A stretch of 64,000 nt of DNA from Leptolyngbya sp. FACHB-8 (GTDB lineage Bacteria > Cyanobacteriota > Cyanobacteriia > Elainellales > Elainellaceae). The stretch spans positions 39,719 to 103,718 of the forward strand of contig NZ_JACJOO010000078.1 in the NCBI RefSeq assembly GCF_014695575.1. Reading direction: 5' to 3'. Below are positions 61,797-64,000 of this stretch, in pieces. The translations under genes were made by a program, and so were the position numbers. Under the pieces are notes generated by a model. That model was not told the DNA's origin and did not search any database. It worked only from the letters and a program-made list of their open reading frames with translations. Position 1 is the first letter of the stretch; every line of letters begins with the position of its first letter.

Positions 61797-62033
61797 CTAA
61801 ATCAGCCCTTGACGTAAAGCAACTACAGCAGCTTGTACACGATGGTCAACTCCAAGTTTGTTGAAGATACCACGTACATAAGTTTTTATAGTGTTCTGGC
61901 TCAGATATAGATGGGCTGCAATTTCAGAATTACTTTGACCTTCCGCCATGAGTTTCAAAACTTCCAATTCACGGCTTGAGAGCCTGTGCGTAGCCTGAAA
62001 AGACACTGAGGAAGAGTATTTTGTCTCTTGCAT
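61797..62033 (-). CDS. LuxR-type HTH protein without receiver (78 aa)
   Basis: The protein is nearly only an HTH domain: RLSSRELEVLKLMAEGQSN, SEIAAHLYLSQNTIKTYVRG, and a last helix HRVQAAVVALRQGLI. It looks like the output domain of a NarL-type regulator standing alone, a common cyanobacterial form. A similar C-terminus (RTQAVIVAVKRGIVSL) is seen at the right edge of the window. AAGAGG precedes the start. The upstream region contains 21-bp repeats. Confidence 0.82.
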   Translation of the reverse strand: MQETKYSSSVSFQATHRLSSRELEVLKLMAEGQSNSEIAAHLYLSQNTIKTYVRGIFNKLGVDHRVQAAVVALRQGLI

Positions 62034-62097
62034 AAAAAACCTCTTAGGTGGTGTTAAAGTTGCTCACTATGAGTTATAAATCAATCAAGTTTTTGCT

Positions 62098-62223
62098 GAT
62101 AGCTGTACATTGCAACCTGTGACAGAAGCAAGATGACTCGATACAGAAACATTGCGGCTTGATGCAAAAGGATTGCAATTTGATACGAAAGCCTTGCAGC
62201 TTTGTGCAGAAGCGTTGTGACTA
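62098..62223. repeat. Six degenerate 21-bp tandem repeats
   Basis: Units start at 62098, 62119, 62140, 62161, 62182 and 62203. The best ones are GATACAGAAACATTGCGGCTT, written here as 20 bases GATACAGAAACATTGCGGCT plus T, and similar. The consensus is near GATaCaGAAgCaTTGCagCTT. Translated, units 3-6 give a heptad series (DTETLRL, DAKGLQF, DTKALQL, CAEAL) ending at a stop. It lies upstream of the LuxR-type gene. It may be a coiled-coil gene relic or a non-coding repeat. Confidence 0.75.
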
Positions 62224-62338
62224 GAGCGGCGATCACTGCCGCGATTTACCCTACCTCAGCGATCACACCACGGACAAGATCTAAAGTTATACCCTCTAAC
62301 TTGCGGTGAATTCAAAAGACGAATCTATGAGCTTCTAA

Positions 62339-62716
62339 TTACGCTACGCTGCTAGTTTCATCCTTGACTTCGGGTTTGATGACGAAAGCTCTTAGTTCGA
62401 CCATCTTGCCGCCGCGAAAGCGCCAGACATCGCAGTACGAGTAATGAGCCGCCTTCCCGTCTTTGCCCTTGATTGTCAGGTCGCCAACTGCTGTAACGAA
62501 ATCACCTTCAGCGATTAAGTTGGTGACGATATTCAAAGGTGGTTCCACATACTCCGTTGCCATCCATTGGCGAACGGCTTCCTTCCCTTGAAGGGTATTG
62601 TCGGCGACAAATGTCCATTGCGTGTCGTCGGTGCAGAACGACAAGAATCCTTCATAGTTGCCTTCAGCAATTGCTGCGTTTGCCGCTTCTAAGATGGCTT
62701 TATTGTTGTTTGACAT
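62339..62716 (-). CDS. SnoaL-like / NTF2-fold protein
   Basis: A strong AAAGGAG site precedes the ATG. This protein of 125 residues has the NTF2 pattern: AILEAANAAIAEGNYEGFLS, FCTDDTQWTFVADNTLQGKE, then YCDVWRFRGGKMVELRAFVI. A cone-shaped fold with a ligand pocket is expected; the substrate is unknown. It is distantly like the protein at 2741. The downstream RidA gene on its 5' side is broken. Confidence 0.85.
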   Translation of the reverse strand: MSNNNKAILEAANAAIAEGNYEGFLSFCTDDTQWTFVADNTLQGKEAVRQWMATEYVEPPLNIVTNLIAEGDFVTAVGDLTIKGKDGKAAHYSYCDVWRFRGGKMVELRAFVIKPEVKDETSSVA

Positions 62717-62782
62717 CTAAATTTCTCCTTTGTTCAAATGGATACTTTAACGGAGCCGTCTTTGCTGCCACTGATGCAAAAC

Positions 62783-63274
62783 TCATAGAACAATTGCAGT
62801 AACGCGGATTTCAATTCGCATCATTGGAAGTCCAAGAGCCGCGACTCCTACCTGTGTCCAAACTGGGGCATGGTTGGGCATGTAATGACGATATAGCCTG
62901 ACCATCACATCGTTAACTTCTGGAGGAAACCCGCCAACATGGTAAGAATTGACATGAACAACATGCTCCCAACCCGCCCCGACAGTCGCCAGGGTTCGCT
63001 CTATGTTCCGAAATGCTTGGGCAATCTCATCCGCAAGCGATTCTGGAATTTGCAGGTTGTCATCCCAGTCACCTTGACCTGATGTCTCAACGCGATCGCC
63101 AATTTTTACCGCTTGCGAGTAATGCAATTGATTCAAAAGATATTCCCCATAGGTTTGAAGGCCCGAAGGCAGATTTGGATACCCAAGCGCGGTAGCTTCG
63201 CTTCACGCAGTGTTCGCTGTCAGACAAACTCCAAGCGAGAGGTACAGGAAAGTAAACAATGTAAATCGTTTCAT
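62783..63274 (-). pseudogene. Exported RidA-family protein interrupted by TGA
   Basis: From an ATG at 63274 (GGAGAAG in front) the frame encodes a signal peptide, MKRFTLFTFLYLSLGVCLTA plus NTA, then a TGA at 63205-63203. The same frame then continues without further stops: LGYPNLPSGLQTYGEYLLNQ and the RidA body (ETSGQGDWDD, EHVVHVNSYHVGG, and a final MRIEIRVTAIV). It totals 164 codons. The Arg that binds the imine is in MRIEIRV. The TGA lies in GCGTGAAGCGAAGC, which resembles hairpin-tip sequences in this window. Unless the stop is read through, only the signal peptide is made. Confidence 0.8.
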
Positions 63275-63425
63275 TCTTTCTTCTCCGGTGAATTTCAGCA
63301 CAAAATCAAATAACCGAGGATGCGGTGGGGAACTTCCCTAGCTTTTGTGGGTGGTTAGAAGACACTTTAGGCATAGTGATGAAGTCCTTTGATACATTTG
63401 CTGATGGTTTCACGAACTAACGAGA

Positions 63426-63722
63426 TCACCGAAGACCCTTCCGATGGCTTTGAGAAACGGGTGCTGCTTGGGCTGCCCGTTGAGCATGAGGATGAATCTG
63501 TGTTTGTGGAAAATGACGGAAGATGAAGCATAAATAATCTTCTCCAAAAGCAGCACGAAGCTCTCGTTTGATCGCTTTAATCAGCTTGTAAACGTCCGCA
63601 CTTCTAGGGCATTGATAGTCTCCGTACATCACCAGCACTACTTTGGCGCTCAGAATACCTTGAATCCAATCTTGAGTTGAAGGTGGTACAAGTAAAGAAC
63701 TGTGGCTACGATCGTTACTCAT
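63426..63722 (-). pseudogene. DsbA/thioredoxin-fold fragment
   Basis: The frame reads SAKVVLVMYGDYQCPRSADV, then FIFRHFPQTQIHPHAQRAAQ. It matches the N-terminal third of DsbA-like thioredoxin-fold proteins. The active-site CPxC has become CPRS, so the second Cys is lost. The frame breaks after HAQRAAQAA and ends in unrelated codons. Only about a third of the family length is present. It has no good ribosome site. Confidence 0.7.
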
Positions 63723-63940
63723 CTTTTTACATTTGCACCAAGCATGGAACCGTGCAATTTACTTGCTCGATCCATTTGCATGACTGTTTGCATAAATTCA
63801 ATATAGGCGGCCGCCTTCAAGCTGTCGCCTACAGCAAGTTGAATTTTTTACAGTGCAAATTGATAGATTAACCGTGCCATCGCGAAGTAGAAGGTAGGCT
63901 CTAACTTAAGATAGGCTCTCAACTCGATCGAAAGTACATT

Positions 63941-64000
63941 CTATAAACTAACAATGCCGCGTTTAACCGCAACAATCACAGCTTGGGTGCGATCGCTCAC
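63941..64000 (-). CDS. C-terminus of a LuxR-type HTH protein (cut by window edge)
   Basis: The minus-strand frame enters from the window edge with VSDRTQAVIVAVKRGIVSL and a TAG at 63943-63941. This matches the last helix of NarL-type HTH domains and resembles the end of the gene at 61797. Only 19 codons are in view. Confidence 0.6.
   Translation of the reverse strand: MSDRTQAVIVAVKRGIVSL

Noticed and set aside
62098..62223. CRISPR-like array
   Set aside because: The units are contiguous, 21 bp long and degenerate, without spacers; no cas genes are in the window.
1..64000. tRNA, rRNA or prophage genes
   Set aside because: No cloverleaf with a GTTCGA-type T loop, no rRNA-like stretch and no phage structural genes were noticed while reading; a covariance search was not possible.

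Overview
The window looks like chromosomal DNA of a cyanobacterium. The HIP1 octamer GCGATCGC occurs throughout, and the gene content fits: a PAP/fibrillin protein, a PII-like protein, a light-harvesting-like small protein, Nif11, pentapeptide-repeat proteins, and multi-sensor hybrid kinases of filamentous type. No rRNA, tRNA, CRISPR array or intact transposon was found. All family names come from reading motifs by eye; no database search was run.

Layout. 0-5.9 kb is a decaying accessory zone: a cut-off cupin gene, a broken SDR gene, two small stress-type proteins, an orphan Nif11 peptide, transposase fragments and an integron attC-like site. 5.9-22.8 kb is a sensory block: an RsbRD-like histidine kinase, CheR, CheB, a CheB-CheR-PAS fusion, a PAS-REC protein and two giant HK-REC-HK hybrids, with no chemoreceptor, CheA or CheW. 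23.2-26.0 kb is an ssuACB-type sulfonate transporter. 26.5-38.7 kb is mixed metabolism: a glycosidase/RmlD fusion, isoaspartyl peptidase, a pentapeptide/SRPBCC/PII-like group, fibrillin, a purine permease and a B12-radical SAM enzyme. 39.3-51.9 kb holds small exported-type proteins (trefoil-like, crystallin-like, peptidoglycan-binding) and a block of two giant caspase-like proteins plus an astacin-type metallopeptidase. The block lies between direct repeats that include a copied tail of the neighbouring response-regulator gene. 51.2-58.1 kb is a signalling locus: a response regulator and kinase diverge from a MauG-type cytochrome, a hybrid kinase and a sugar-binding lipoprotein. 58.3-64 kb has decayed transposases, two receiver proteins, a Crp-like regulator, LuxR-type HTH proteins and broken small genes.

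Two features stand out. First, the intergenic DNA carries about fifteen long, mostly perfect hairpins (stems of 15-37 bp, mostly 3-nt loops). Their arms are almost all unrelated, but their tips are alike, for example GCGAAGC, GCTTTGC and GCAACGC. Two are built as an outer stem enclosing two hairpins, and two lie in tandem inside an about 85-bp repeated unit. Second, the caspase-STAND-WD40, caspase-lipase and metallopeptidase genes form a possible proteolytic-cascade or conflict island. Its edges are direct repeats that also supply the same upstream region to two small genes.

Several genes are broken by a frameshift or a single stop codon (SDR, pentapeptide, light-harvesting-like, RidA, DsbA-like, IS4-like). 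Some frameshifts lie in homopolymer runs, so sequencing error cannot be excluded for those.
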